A stretch of DNA of 64,000 bases from Shewanella electrodiphila (GCF_023283985.1 NZ_JAKIKU010000001.1:434001-498000); one strand, 5' to 3'. Positions 35,192 through 43,578 are shown, counted from the stretch's first letter. Notes: generated by a model from the sequence alone, not told the origin. Made by a program: numbers and translations.

Positions 35192-36579
35192 TGATTACTA
35201 TCTGTTTAAATTTTCTAATATCAAGCTATATAGCACTTTTTGTTGTAGCATTAACAAACAATTTTATAGCTAGTATAATAGTATTTCTTTGTATCTTTAT
35301 TCTAATAACTGTTTTTTTGAAGTTCAACAAAAATAAGTTAAGAAATCTGATCAAAGACTTTATCAACTTTAGGAAAAAGCCTAAAGCAAAATTAAAAATT
35401 AAGAATTCAACTGTAAATGGTTTAGTCAATGCTAAAGGTGTTGCTGATAATTTATCAAACTTACCTGATGGTACAGTCCATTTAGATTTTTGCTTTTATT
35501 TTGATGCCCCAAAAGGATCAGAATATCAACTGCTAATGTGGTTGCCATATTTTTCGGAGGTTTCTGATAAATATGTAGTCATTACACGTTCTAAAGATAC
35601 GTATAATATTCTCTGGTCAAAACAATTGCCGGTAATTTACTTACCAACAATTAAAGATTTAGGATATATTAAAAAATTGGATGTGCAGCACATATTTTAT
35701 GTAAATAATGGTATGAAAAACACTCATATGATTAGGTACAAAGAATATACACATGTACAACTTTTGCATGGAGAAAGTGATAAATCGTCTAGCTTTAATC
35801 CTATTAGTGTCATGTATGATAAGTTATTTGTAGCAGGAAGTATTGCAATACAAAGATACAAAGAAAATAACGTTAGAATTTTTGATGAGGCTTTTTGTAT
35901 TGTTGGTAGACCTCAAGTAGATGATGTTGTTATCCAAGAAATCGATAGTACCTCCAATAGTAAAAAAACTGTTTTTTATGCAACTACTTGGTCTGGTTTC
36001 CATGCTGACTCCAATTATACTTCCCTTGATGCAGCATCAAATGTAATAAAGTTCTTAATCAATACCGGTCATAATGTTATTTTTCGTGCTCACCCTTATA
36101 GCTATAGTAATAAGCATGATGCAGCATTAATAAATGATATATATAAAATTATTGAAGAATCTAATAAAGAATTTGGAATGAATAGTTGTATTTCAAATGA
36201 TCCACGTTTTGATTTTGTTCATCCTGAAATGAGTGATTGCATTAATAATTCAGATATAATGATATCTGATGTTTCTAGCGTTATTGCTGATTGGATTGCA
36301 TCAGCAAAACCATTTAGCGTCATATCTCAAGAAAGTGATTTAGATGTTTTTTATAAAGAGAATTTATTAGCAAGGCAAGCATTTATCTTGAACTTTGAAG
36401 ATTTGATAAAAGATGGTTTTGAAGTATTTGTTCAAGAGTTCCTTAACAAGGCAGATAGCAAAGATTTATATCATGATATGGTAGAGTTAAGAAGGAAAGC
36501 TCTAGGCGTATCGATAAATGAATCACCTAAAAAATTCTTTATTGAAAAATTAAGAAGTGAACTTAATATTAAAAATTAA
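35191..36579 (+). CDS. CDP-glycerol glycerophosphotransferase-family protein (1)
   Basis: A 462-residue protein with two hydrophobic N-terminal segments (residues 5-45), a basic linker, then a GT-B-like domain with VQLLHGESDK (the HG motif), VFYATTWSG, RAHPYSYS and the C-terminal SDIMISDVSSVIADWI, the TagB/TagF-type block. Such enzymes transfer glycerol-phosphate or ribitol-phosphate from CDP-polyols. It differs from the other two copies in having membrane anchors. No gene follows for 750 bases. Confidence 0.8.
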   Translation: MITICLNFLISSYIALFVVALTNNFIASIIVFLCIFILITVFLKFNKNKLRNLIKDFINFRKKPKAKLKIKNSTVNGLVNAKGVADNLSNLPDGTVHLDFCFYFDAPKGSEYQLLMWLPYFSEVSDKYVVITRSKDTYNILWSKQLPVIYLPTIKDLGYIKKLDVQHIFYVNNGMKNTHMIRYKEYTHVQLLHGESDKSSSFNPISVMYDKLFVAGSIAIQRYKENNVRIFDEAFCIVGRPQVDDVVIQEIDSTSNSKKTVFYATTWSGFHADSNYTSLDAASNVIKFLINTGHNVIFRAHPYSYSNKHDAALINDIYKIIEESNKEFGMNSCISNDPRFDFVHPEMSDCINNSDIMISDVSSVIADWIASAKPFSVISQESDLDVFYKENLLARQAFILNFEDLIKDGFEVFVQEFLNKADSKDLYHDMVELRRKALGVSINESPKKFFIEKLRSELNIKN

Positions 36580-36602
36580 TTACAATAATTATAAGAACCT
36601 AA

Positions 36603-36638
36603 ATTTACAAGGTGCCTGTTTGTAGGCGTCTTGTAAAT
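36603..36638 (+). terminator. Long hairpin after the first glycerophosphotransferase gene
   Basis: ATTTACAAG (36603-36611) pairs with CTTGTAAAT (36630-36638), and an inner GCCT/AGGC extends it across a 2-base mismatch. It is 23 bases beyond the stop. There is no real T-tract, so it may be a weak terminator or an RNA-stabilising hairpin. Confidence 0.4.
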
Positions 36639-36814
36639 ATTATCATCGTTAAACCTTTTTAGTGGCGATTATTGTCTATTACATAATTATAATGGCAATT
36701 AATATTAAATTGCTGTGCAATCGAAATTGGACATAAATGGTATTATTTTATAAAGTATATCTCTAAACAGATTGCAAATTAATTGCGATTAAATTTAGAG
36801 ATATGGACATGACT

Positions 36815-37272
36815 AGCAACCTTATCTACTGCTAACATCCTCCCATGATACTATAGACATGCAATTGATGATTTTCGTTAATAGATAATGGTGCTTTATG
36901 TTGTTATAACCAACGGTCCCACTAAGGTATGTTCAAAGCATAGTTTGTGTATTTGATATTCAAAGTAAGAACGAAGAGTGTGGTGGTGTTATTTCAGTTT
37001 ACGAGCCAAAAGCTATACCTGAAAAAGCTGATAAATGACTTTAAAATGTTGAAATTATTAACATTGTAAATTCAGAGTTACCATACATAAAAAGACAATT
37101 TCTGCCTTATTATTTTCAACTCAATGGGTCATTATATCTATTGTCAGTAGATATACGGATTACAAACTTTCTCAAAGGATGGTTTACATCCCAATGTAAT
37201 GGTTAATTTTTACCGATGGATGTAGAAATAATTTATGATTTAACTGCGACAGAGAATATCCTTAGCGATTAA
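36815..37272 (+). pseudogene. Decayed CMP-nonulosonate (NeuA/PseF/LegF-like) cytidylyltransferase
   Basis: Reading across stops and at least one frame change reveals the family pattern. From 36838 the frame gives SSHDTIDMQL, then MLL*PTVPLR at 36898-36927, where TAA replaces the CAA of the canonical MLLQPTSPLR. It continues VFDIQSKNEECGGVISVYEPKAIPEKADK to a TGA at 37035. A second segment (37069-37272) reads IKRQFLPYYFQLNGSLYL, a stop, then FLPMDVEIIYDLTATENIL, matching the RRQxLPxxYRLNGAIYI...DIDTELDLxxAE end of CMP-sialate synthetases. The N-terminal CTP loop was not found. Confidence 0.8.
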
Positions 37273-37333
37273 CAATCAGTTACTAAAGTAATGTACTTTA
37301 AACATAATTTTAACCTAAACTATTGGATGGAAT

Positions 37334-37729
37334 ATGAAAATATTGACGTACGGTACATTTGACCTATTTCACATAGGTCACTTGAACCTCCTAAGACGTT
37401 CAAAAGCATTAGGCAATCACTTAACGGTTGCTATTTCTACTGATGATTTCAATCTTAAGTCAAAGAATAAAGTTTGTGCACAACCATACTATGAAAGAGC
37501 AGAAATTGTTGGCAGCATTAAATATGTCGACGAAGTTATTGCAGAAACAAATTGGGATCAAAAAATAAAAGATGTTGTTGAGAATAACATTGATGTTTTT
37601 GTAATAGGAGACGATTGGGAAGGTAAGTTTGACTTCTTGAAAGAGTATTGTGAAGTCGTATATCTACCAAGAACTGAAGGTGTATCGACGACAGAAAGAA
37701 AAAATGAAATAATTAGTAAGTTTAGTTAA
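37334..37729 (+). CDS. tagD: TagD-like glycerol-3-phosphate cytidylyltransferase
   Basis: Makes CDP-glycerol from CTP and glycerol 3-phosphate. The 131-residue protein has the full TagD pattern: YGTFDLFHIGHLNLLRRSK (HIGH motif at residues 14-17), VAISTDDFN, PYYERAEIVGSIKYVDEVI, VIGDDWEGKFD and the RTEGVSTTE motif near the C-terminus. Its stop overlaps the next gene's ATG by one base, tying it to a glycerophosphotransferase. Confidence 0.94.
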   Translation: MKILTYGTFDLFHIGHLNLLRRSKALGNHLTVAISTDDFNLKSKNKVCAQPYYERAEIVGSIKYVDEVIAETNWDQKIKDVVENNIDVFVIGDDWEGKFDFLKEYCEVVYLPRTEGVSTTERKNEIISKFS

Positions 37730-38838
37730 TGTATAAATCATTTTTGAGGAAGGTATTAAATTTATTTGACGTTTGCCTTCCTAAAAAGTCTCGAGTTTGT
37801 TTTTTTATCACAGCAAGGACTAGTTGGGATCCCAATCAACAAATACTTTATACAAAGTATAAAGATAAATTTGAAGTAATTGTGGTTGATGGAAATCATG
37901 TATCCAGTTCTAAGCCTTTAAGAAGTTTAAAGTGCTTTTATAACATTTATCGTTCTAAAGTTGTAATTTTTGATCATAGTTTGCCAATGGGCCTAATCAA
38001 GGGTAATCATTATTGTATAAATGTCTGGCATGGCAGCCCGATTAAAAATATTCGATGTTTACTTAAAGAACGATTTTCAAAAGACTTTCTTGATTATCAA
38101 TCAAACGTTACAGATCTAATATTATCAAACTCAGATTTTGATTCAGTTCAAATGCAGAAGTGTTTTAATGTTAGTGATGACAAGCTATTAGCTTCAGGTT
38201 TGCCACGTAATATTTATACGACTTGTAACGAAACTGAATTAAAAAAGATCGACCTATACGATGACGATACTCAAATAAGGGACATTATTCAGGGATTTGA
38301 AAAAACTTTGTTGTGGGCTCCTACATATAGAGGCGATAGCCATCAATTTAATGATCCATTAAATTTAACCAGAGAAGAAATCAGTTATTTACATCAATAC
38401 TTGATAAGTCAAAACATTTTGCTACTAGTGAGGTATCATAAGTTCTCATCATGTAGTAATGATTCATTTTTTAAACACCCTCATATAGTCGATGTTAGTA
38501 GCATAAAAAATCAGAATATTTTATTGAGATATACTGATTCATTAATCACCGACTATTCAAGTATTTGGGTCGATTATTTATTAAAGAGAAAACCAATTGT
38601 TTTTTATTGCCCTGATCTAGATGATTACAAAGAAAATCATGGATTTATTAATGATTTTGAAATTTCTATTCCATCTAAAGTGCACAAAAGTTTCATTGAA
38701 ACATTAAGCTATTTGTCGAGCTATACTGAATTAAATGATTCTAAACAATATAATAAACTATATAACAGATATCATTTTGATAACGATGCAAATCTTGCTG
38801 TTGCAGAAATTGAACACAGAATTATGACTAATTATTAA
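37729..38838 (+). CDS. CDP-glycerol glycerophosphotransferase-family protein (2)
   Basis: A 369-residue TagB/TagF-like protein without an obvious membrane anchor. Motifs are INVWHGSPIKNI (about residue 100), LSNSDFDS, LLWAPTYRGD, LLVRYHKF and the closing SLITDYSSIWVDYLLKRKPIVFYCPDLDDY. It is translationally coupled to tagD, so CDP-glycerol is the likely donor. A minus-strand gene converges on it with 11 bases between the stops. Confidence 0.88.
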   Translation: MYKSFLRKVLNLFDVCLPKKSRVCFFITARTSWDPNQQILYTKYKDKFEVIVVDGNHVSSSKPLRSLKCFYNIYRSKVVIFDHSLPMGLIKGNHYCINVWHGSPIKNIRCLLKERFSKDFLDYQSNVTDLILSNSDFDSVQMQKCFNVSDDKLLASGLPRNIYTTCNETELKKIDLYDDDTQIRDIIQGFEKTLLWAPTYRGDSHQFNDPLNLTREEISYLHQYLISQNILLLVRYHKFSSCSNDSFFKHPHIVDVSSIKNQNILLRYTDSLITDYSSIWVDYLLKRKPIVFYCPDLDDYKENHGFINDFEISIPSKVHKSFIETLSYLSSYTELNDSKQYNKLYNRYHFDNDANLAVAEIEHRIMTNY

Positions 38839-38849
38839 ACCTTTTACGT

Positions 38850-39983
38850 TTAATCTGCTTGTATTTTTTCAATGATTGATTTGCATGTGTTTTTTTTCAA
38901 ACTGACAGAAAAATCAACAGTTTGTTTGTGAGTGATAGATTGGATGAGATCATTCACTTCATCGTTAAAAAAATCATGATATGTGTTTAAGTACTGCTTA
39001 TTAACTCCTCTACTATCAATATAGCTCTGTAAGTTATGTCCAAAAAGATATACTTCTTTATCAATTGAAGCGTCAACAAGTAGGCTGGAAAAGTCACTTA
39101 TAAAAATATCTGATGATAACAAATGTTGTTCTACAGTATCTTCCTTTGGCACCAACATAAAATTATCAGTTTCAATGATGTTTATATTTTTTTCTAGGGG
39201 ATGCAGTTTCACGAGTAATTGGTAGTTATTCTTTGAAAGAAACTCTTGAAATGCTTCACTACTGAGTTTTTGTAGGTTAATAACTGTACTGTTATCAGTA
39301 TGCCAAGTAGGTGCATATAGTATTGTAACGATTGACGCTTGTTTATTTCTAACAATAGGTCCTGGTCTAGCTTTGTCGAATCTAGGCCAGCCAGTGTTAA
39401 CTACTTTGTGAGAAGGGAGCGAAAATGATTGTGAAAGAATTAATTCAGTTGCTTTATCGTGACTGAACACATACTTATATTGGTCAAATCGGGTGATTAA
39501 TAACTTGGCTATAATACTTTTTATAATAGGCATAGAAGAAGGAAATGTTTCAGGTGAGAGTAATCCAAGCTTTTTAATTGGCCAACCATGCCAAAGTTGA
39601 TATTTATCTCTGCCAAATGAAGGCACTAACGGAGAAATGTCTGATGAACCGGTTGCGTAAACAAACTTTTTGGCTACCAGGGTGTAAAATATACCTTTCA
39701 AACTATATTTATAGTAAAATTTGTCCTTATACAAAGTATCCACATTTATTGTTTTATTTTGAACGATCCAAATAGCATTAATTTCAGAATAATGCTGCTG
39801 AACGTACTTAAAAACATATTTTGAATTGTCTGTATAACCATGTATATGCCCAAATACCCATACATTGCGCGATACAGGGATAATAGAACAAAGTAGATTT
39901 ATTGGTAGTAAAATTAGGTATCTAAATATCTGAAAAATTAATCTAATTTTACTATTTTTAAAAAAAGACAAAGTGTGCCTCAC
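38850..39983 (-). CDS. CDP-glycerol glycerophosphotransferase-family protein (3), inverted
   Basis: A 377-residue member of the family on the opposite strand to the rest of the locus. It has a hydrophobic N-terminal segment (FQIFRYLILLPINLLCSIIPV), YQLWHGWPIKKLG, TILYAPTWHTD, LLVKLHPLE and SDIFISDFSSLLVDASI. The start is a GTG at 39983, only 22 bases from the divergent start at 40006, so its promoter must lie within the neighbouring gene. A 7-bp AT-rich hairpin (38834-38854) covers both convergent stops. Confidence 0.85.
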   Translation of the reverse strand: MRHTLSFFKNSKIRLIFQIFRYLILLPINLLCSIIPVSRNVWVFGHIHGYTDNSKYVFKYVQQHYSEINAIWIVQNKTINVDTLYKDKFYYKYSLKGIFYTLVAKKFVYATGSSDISPLVPSFGRDKYQLWHGWPIKKLGLLSPETFPSSMPIIKSIIAKLLITRFDQYKYVFSHDKATELILSQSFSLPSHKVVNTGWPRFDKARPGPIVRNKQASIVTILYAPTWHTDNSTVINLQKLSSEAFQEFLSKNNYQLLVKLHPLEKNINIIETDNFMLVPKEDTVEQHLLSSDIFISDFSSLLVDASIDKEVYLFGHNLQSYIDSRGVNKQYLNTYHDFFNDEVNDLIQSITHKQTVDFSVSLKKNTCKSIIEKIQAD

Positions 39984-40005
39984 CCATATAAGTTACAGAA
40001 TAATA

Positions 40006-41142
40006 ATGAAAAAAATCATAATAACCTCTAATACCTCATGGTTTGTTTATAATTTCTTTAAAGCCAGTATTATAGAGTTCTTGAAAGCCGGACACAAAGT
40101 TTATGTGATTGCACCGTTAGACAAATTTTCAACAAAAATAGAAAAATTAGGCTGCATATATCATGAAATTGAAATTGACCGTGCTGGTGCCAATGTCGTT
40201 TCTGAGCTCAAAACATTTACAGGACTATACAGTTGTATTAAAAAAATAAAACCGGATGTAGTGCTAAATTTCACACCTAAGATGAACATATACTCAACAT
40301 TAGTATCAAGACTCCAAGGTGTTAAGGTCATTAACAGTGTCGCTGGTTTGGGGTCAATTTTTACCGAGAAAGGGATCAAGTCTTCACTTGGCAAAATGTT
40401 ACTCAAATTAACTCAACCGCTAGCACATCATGTCGTATTTCAAAACATGGAAGATTGGGATATCTATCTCTCAAATGGCTTAGTAAATAAATTGAATAGT
40501 TCACGTGTTTACGGAATCGGTTTAGATTTGAAATCATTTCCGTTGCATCAATCCAAAGATGATCAATGTGTCAGGTTCATTCTTGTTGCTAGAATGCTTA
40601 AAACAAAAGGTGTGTTACAGTTTGTAGAAGCTGCTGAGCAAGTTGCAACGTTTTTAATTAAACGTGATACAAACGCGACTGATAAGGTTAAATTACAGTT
40701 TTCTTTACTTGGGTTTGTTGATGAACAAAATCCTCAAAGAATATCTCATGAAGCATTGTCAGAAATAGATAAAAACTCTGTTGTTGATTATCTTGGTGAA
40801 ACAGATGATGTTTATTCGATTGTAAAAGAGCAAGATTGTGTTGTATTACCATCTTTTTATCGTGAAGGTTTACCTCAATGCTTAATTGAAGCTTGCTCAA
40901 TGGGGAAACCAATTATTACTACAGATAATGTGGGTTGTAGAGATACTGTAGATGATGGTGTTAATGGATATTTGGTGCCACCAAAAGGCATTGAAGAGCT
41001 GGCAAATGCAATGATAGAAATCATTGACATGGGCCATCATAATAGACTTGAAATGGGCAGGTTAGGTAGAGTTAAAGCTGAGGAACAATTTTGTCATTTA
41101 AAAGTGTCCAGGCATTACCTAGATTTGATTAATACAATATAA
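40006..41142 (+). CDS. Glycosyltransferase family 4 protein
   Basis: A 378-residue GT-B glycosyltransferase. The N-terminal domain starts MKKIIITSNTSWFVYNFFKASI and the glycosyltransferase-4 C-terminal domain includes RFILVARMLKTKGVLQFVEAA, PSFYREGLPQCLIEACSMGKPIITTD and VDDGVNGYLVPPKG. It probably adds a sugar to the polyol-phosphate repeat or linkage unit; acceptor and donor are unknown. The frame is open to 39973, but the ATG at 40006 matches the family N-terminus. It is followed by kpsT after 36 bases. Confidence 0.88.
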   Translation: MKKIIITSNTSWFVYNFFKASIIEFLKAGHKVYVIAPLDKFSTKIEKLGCIYHEIEIDRAGANVVSELKTFTGLYSCIKKIKPDVVLNFTPKMNIYSTLVSRLQGVKVINSVAGLGSIFTEKGIKSSLGKMLLKLTQPLAHHVVFQNMEDWDIYLSNGLVNKLNSSRVYGIGLDLKSFPLHQSKDDQCVRFILVARMLKTKGVLQFVEAAEQVATFLIKRDTNATDKVKLQFSLLGFVDEQNPQRISHEALSEIDKNSVVDYLGETDDVYSIVKEQDCVVLPSFYREGLPQCLIEACSMGKPIITTDNVGCRDTVDDGVNGYLVPPKGIEELANAMIEIIDMGHHNRLEMGRLGRVKAEEQFCHLKVSRHYLDLINTI

Positions 41143-41178
41143 AGTTAAACAACACTGCAGTTAAGATATTAAATAGAA

Positions 41179-41829
41179 ATGATAAAATTACAAAATTTGA
41201 CTAAATACTATCCGTCAGAGTTGGGCAATCAATACATTTTTAAAAATATTGATTTTACGATTCCTAGTGGCCATAACATTGCTTTATTAGGTTCTAATGG
41301 CGCAGGGAAGTCTACGTTGTTTAGGATACTTGCAGGTAGTGAGTATCCAAATTCAGGCAAAGTCATCACAAATCAAAAGCTGTCTTGGCCAGTTGCGCTT
41401 GCCACCGGTATACATAAAGAAATGACGGGGCGAGAAAATACTCGTTTTATTGGTCGTGTCAATGGGGTGGGTGATTTATCTGATTACGAAGAGAAAGTTA
41501 AACAGTTTGCAGCGTTAGGTGTTAAGTACGATTTGCCTGTAAAAAACTATTCCAGTGGTATGCGTTCAAGGCTGGCTTTTGGGTGCTGTATTGCAATTGA
41601 TTTTGACATCTACTTAATTGATGAGGCTACTTCTGTTGGCGATCAAAAGTTTCGTAAGAAAGCCAAGTCAGCTTTATTGAAAAGAAGCAAAACGGCAAAT
41701 GTGATAATGGTCAGTCATGATATAAAAGAAATAAGTGAGTTTTGCGACAGTGCAATTATCTTACATGATGGAAAATTAACCTTTTATGATGATTTACAGA
41801 AAGCGTTACAAATATATGAAGAGTTATAG
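41179..41829 (+). CDS. kpsT: KpsT-like capsule ABC transporter ATPase
   Basis: A 216-residue ATPase with a Walker A GSNGAGKST (38-46), the signature YSSGMRSRLAFG, a Walker B DFDIYLIDEATSVGD and the switch His in MVSHDIKE. It matches KpsT/BexA/CtrD, partner of the KpsM-like permease encoded at 31049-31834. Its separation from kpsM by the polymer-synthesis genes frames the locus. Confidence 0.95.
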   Translation: MIKLQNLTKYYPSELGNQYIFKNIDFTIPSGHNIALLGSNGAGKSTLFRILAGSEYPNSGKVITNQKLSWPVALATGIHKEMTGRENTRFIGRVNGVGDLSDYEEKVKQFAALGVKYDLPVKNYSSGMRSRLAFGCCIAIDFDIYLIDEATSVGDQKFRKKAKSALLKRSKTANVIMVSHDIKEISEFCDSAIILHDGKLTFYDDLQKALQIYEEL

Positions 41830-41870
41830 CGTAAATTTGTAGTGCTTTTTTAATGACTCTTAATTTTATT

Positions 41871-41958
41871 GCTTACCTGCTTACCTGCTTACCTGCTTAC
41901 CTGCTTACCTGCTTACCTGCTTACCTGCTTACCTGCTTACCTGCTTACCTGCTTACCT
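41871..41958. repeat. Perfect octamer array, GCTTACCT x11
   Basis: Eleven exact, head-to-tail copies of GCTTACCT (88 bases), starting 41 bases after the kpsT stop. There is no degeneracy between copies, so the array is young or under active slippage. It is not within any open reading frame I can support. It lies about 360 bases upstream of the second ops site. Confidence 0.97.
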
Positions 41959-42293
41959 TTAGTTACTGCATATCCAATTTGTTCTCTTGTCTTGCTACAT
42001 GTTTTTGCATAAATAGATAATTTCAATTTTCTGTAACATAAAATTCTTATAATATTCTTGAATCATAGAAATTTAGCTTTAGAACACATTTCAATAGTTC
42101 AAAATAATTTAATATCTCACTAAGTCAAATAAGTGTGATTCATTGTGCTGAATTGTGTTTTTTAAGCTTTTAACTTCGGTTTTCAATGCACTTTTGCGCC
42201 TGATTAGGATAGAATCCGTAAACTTAAATTTCGATTATTTCTACTAGCCTAAAATAAGCTTGAAATTTAACAAATTTAACAAAATAATTTTTT

Positions 42294-42331
42294 TAGCACT
42301 TTAGAAGCTGTAATCTAAGGGCGGTAGCGTG
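42294..42331 (+). promoter_or_regulatory. JUMPstart/ops element 2
   Basis: The exact ops core GGCGGTAGCGT is at 42320-42330, preceded by TAGCACTTTAGAAGCTGTAATCTAAG, which follows the E. coli JUMPstart layout closely. The hairpin CTTTAG-N10-CTAAGG is shared with element 1, and both sites have the 17-mer AATCTAAGGGCGGTAGC. It lies 120 bases before the wza start. The rest of 41959-42450 is AT-rich leader with no gene. Confidence 0.95.
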
Positions 42332-42450
42332 GTTTTTTTAGAGCTTAGTGCTTTTGTTGAGCAGTTTTGCTTCGTAAAAGCAGCTTAAACACGAACCAGT
42401 CAATTTATCTCATCATCAATCAGTAACTTAGGATTTTTAAGAAAATTTAA

Positions 42451-43569
42451 ATGAAATTATATACAAAACCAAAAGTTTTATTCGCAATTTCCTTCTTATT
42501 TCTCGCTGGTTGTACAGTGCCTGGCAGTCACATTTCTTTAGATAATGAAGAAACCAATCAACAAGAAAGCACCGAAACACAAGTAAATGTTTATGCTTTA
42601 ACACCTGAGTCAATTTCTCAATTTAAAAAGCCTGAAATTCAGTCAACTGCAAATAATGCCTTAGAACAAGAGATTCAACGTTATGAGTATCGAGTTGGTG
42701 TTGGCGATGTGCTTAACATCACGATATGGGATCACCCAGAGTTAACTATTCCAGCAGGTTCTTATCGTAGCTCCGCCGAGTCAGGTAACTGGGTACACTC
42801 TGATGGAACCATTTTTTATCCATATATCGGTGTCGTAAAGGTAGCAGATAAATCAGTTAGAGAGATAAGAGCTGATATTGCAATGCGTTTAAGTCAATTT
42901 ATTGAAGCTCCACAAGTAGATGTCAATTTAGCAGCATTTCGTTCTCAAAAAGTATATGTTACCGGCGAAGTGAACAAGTCTGGTGTACTGCCTATTACTA
43001 ATATTCCATTAACCTTACTTGATGCGGTTAATCAATCTGGTGGAATAACTGAAGATGCAGCTTGGCAGCAAATGGCGTTAACACGTGATGGTCAAACTGA
43101 ACAGATCTCGTTGTATGGGTTGATGCAACAAGGCGATTTAACACAAAATAGATTATTACGCGAAGGGGATATATTGCATATTCCACGTAATGATGATCAA
43201 AAGGTCTTTGTGTTAGGAGAGGTTAACGACCCTCAAATGCTAAAAATTGATCGAGTGGGTATGAGTTTGACTGAAGCGTTAGCCGAAGTTGGTGGTATAA
43301 ATGAATACCAAGCTGATGCGACAGGTGTATTTGTTATACGTAGCACCCCACAGGCAGAAGGTGAGGCAATCGCTAATGTATACCAATTAGATGTAAGTGA
43401 AGCCACTGCATTAGCATTAGGAACCGAATTTGAATTACAACCATATGATGTGGTGTATGTAACCGCAGCACCGCTAAGCCGTTGGAATCGTGTAATTGCG
43501 CAATTATTACCAACAATTACCGGTTTTAATAATCTCACTGAAGGTGTTAACCGCGTGAGATCTTGGTAG
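42451..43569 (+). CDS. wza: Polysaccharide export outer-membrane lipoprotein Wza
   Basis: A 372-residue lipoprotein (lipobox LFLAGC, Cys near residue 21) with the poly_export domain (YEYRVGVGDVLNITIWDHPELTIPAG), SLBB domains (KVYVTGEVNKSGVLPI, KVFVLGEVNDPQML) and a C-terminal amphipathic helix region (RWNRVIAQLLPTITGFNNLTEGVNRVRSW) that forms the outer-membrane barrel in Wza. It forms the export channel for group 1/4 capsule or EPS. It is first in the second ops-controlled operon and is followed by wzb after 9 bases. Confidence 0.96.
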   Translation: MKLYTKPKVLFAISFLFLAGCTVPGSHISLDNEETNQQESTETQVNVYALTPESISQFKKPEIQSTANNALEQEIQRYEYRVGVGDVLNITIWDHPELTIPAGSYRSSAESGNWVHSDGTIFYPYIGVVKVADKSVREIRADIAMRLSQFIEAPQVDVNLAAFRSQKVYVTGEVNKSGVLPITNIPLTLLDAVNQSGGITEDAAWQQMALTRDGQTEQISLYGLMQQGDLTQNRLLREGDILHIPRNDDQKVFVLGEVNDPQMLKIDRVGMSLTEALAEVGGINEYQADATGVFVIRSTPQAEGEAIANVYQLDVSEATALALGTEFELQPYDVVYVTAAPLSRWNRVIAQLLPTITGFNNLTEGVNRVRSW

Positions 43570-43578
43570 GGTTAAAAC

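Noticed and set aside
41871-41958. CRISPR-like array
   Set aside because: The 8-base units are contiguous with no spacers, and no cas genes are present. It is a simple tandem repeat.
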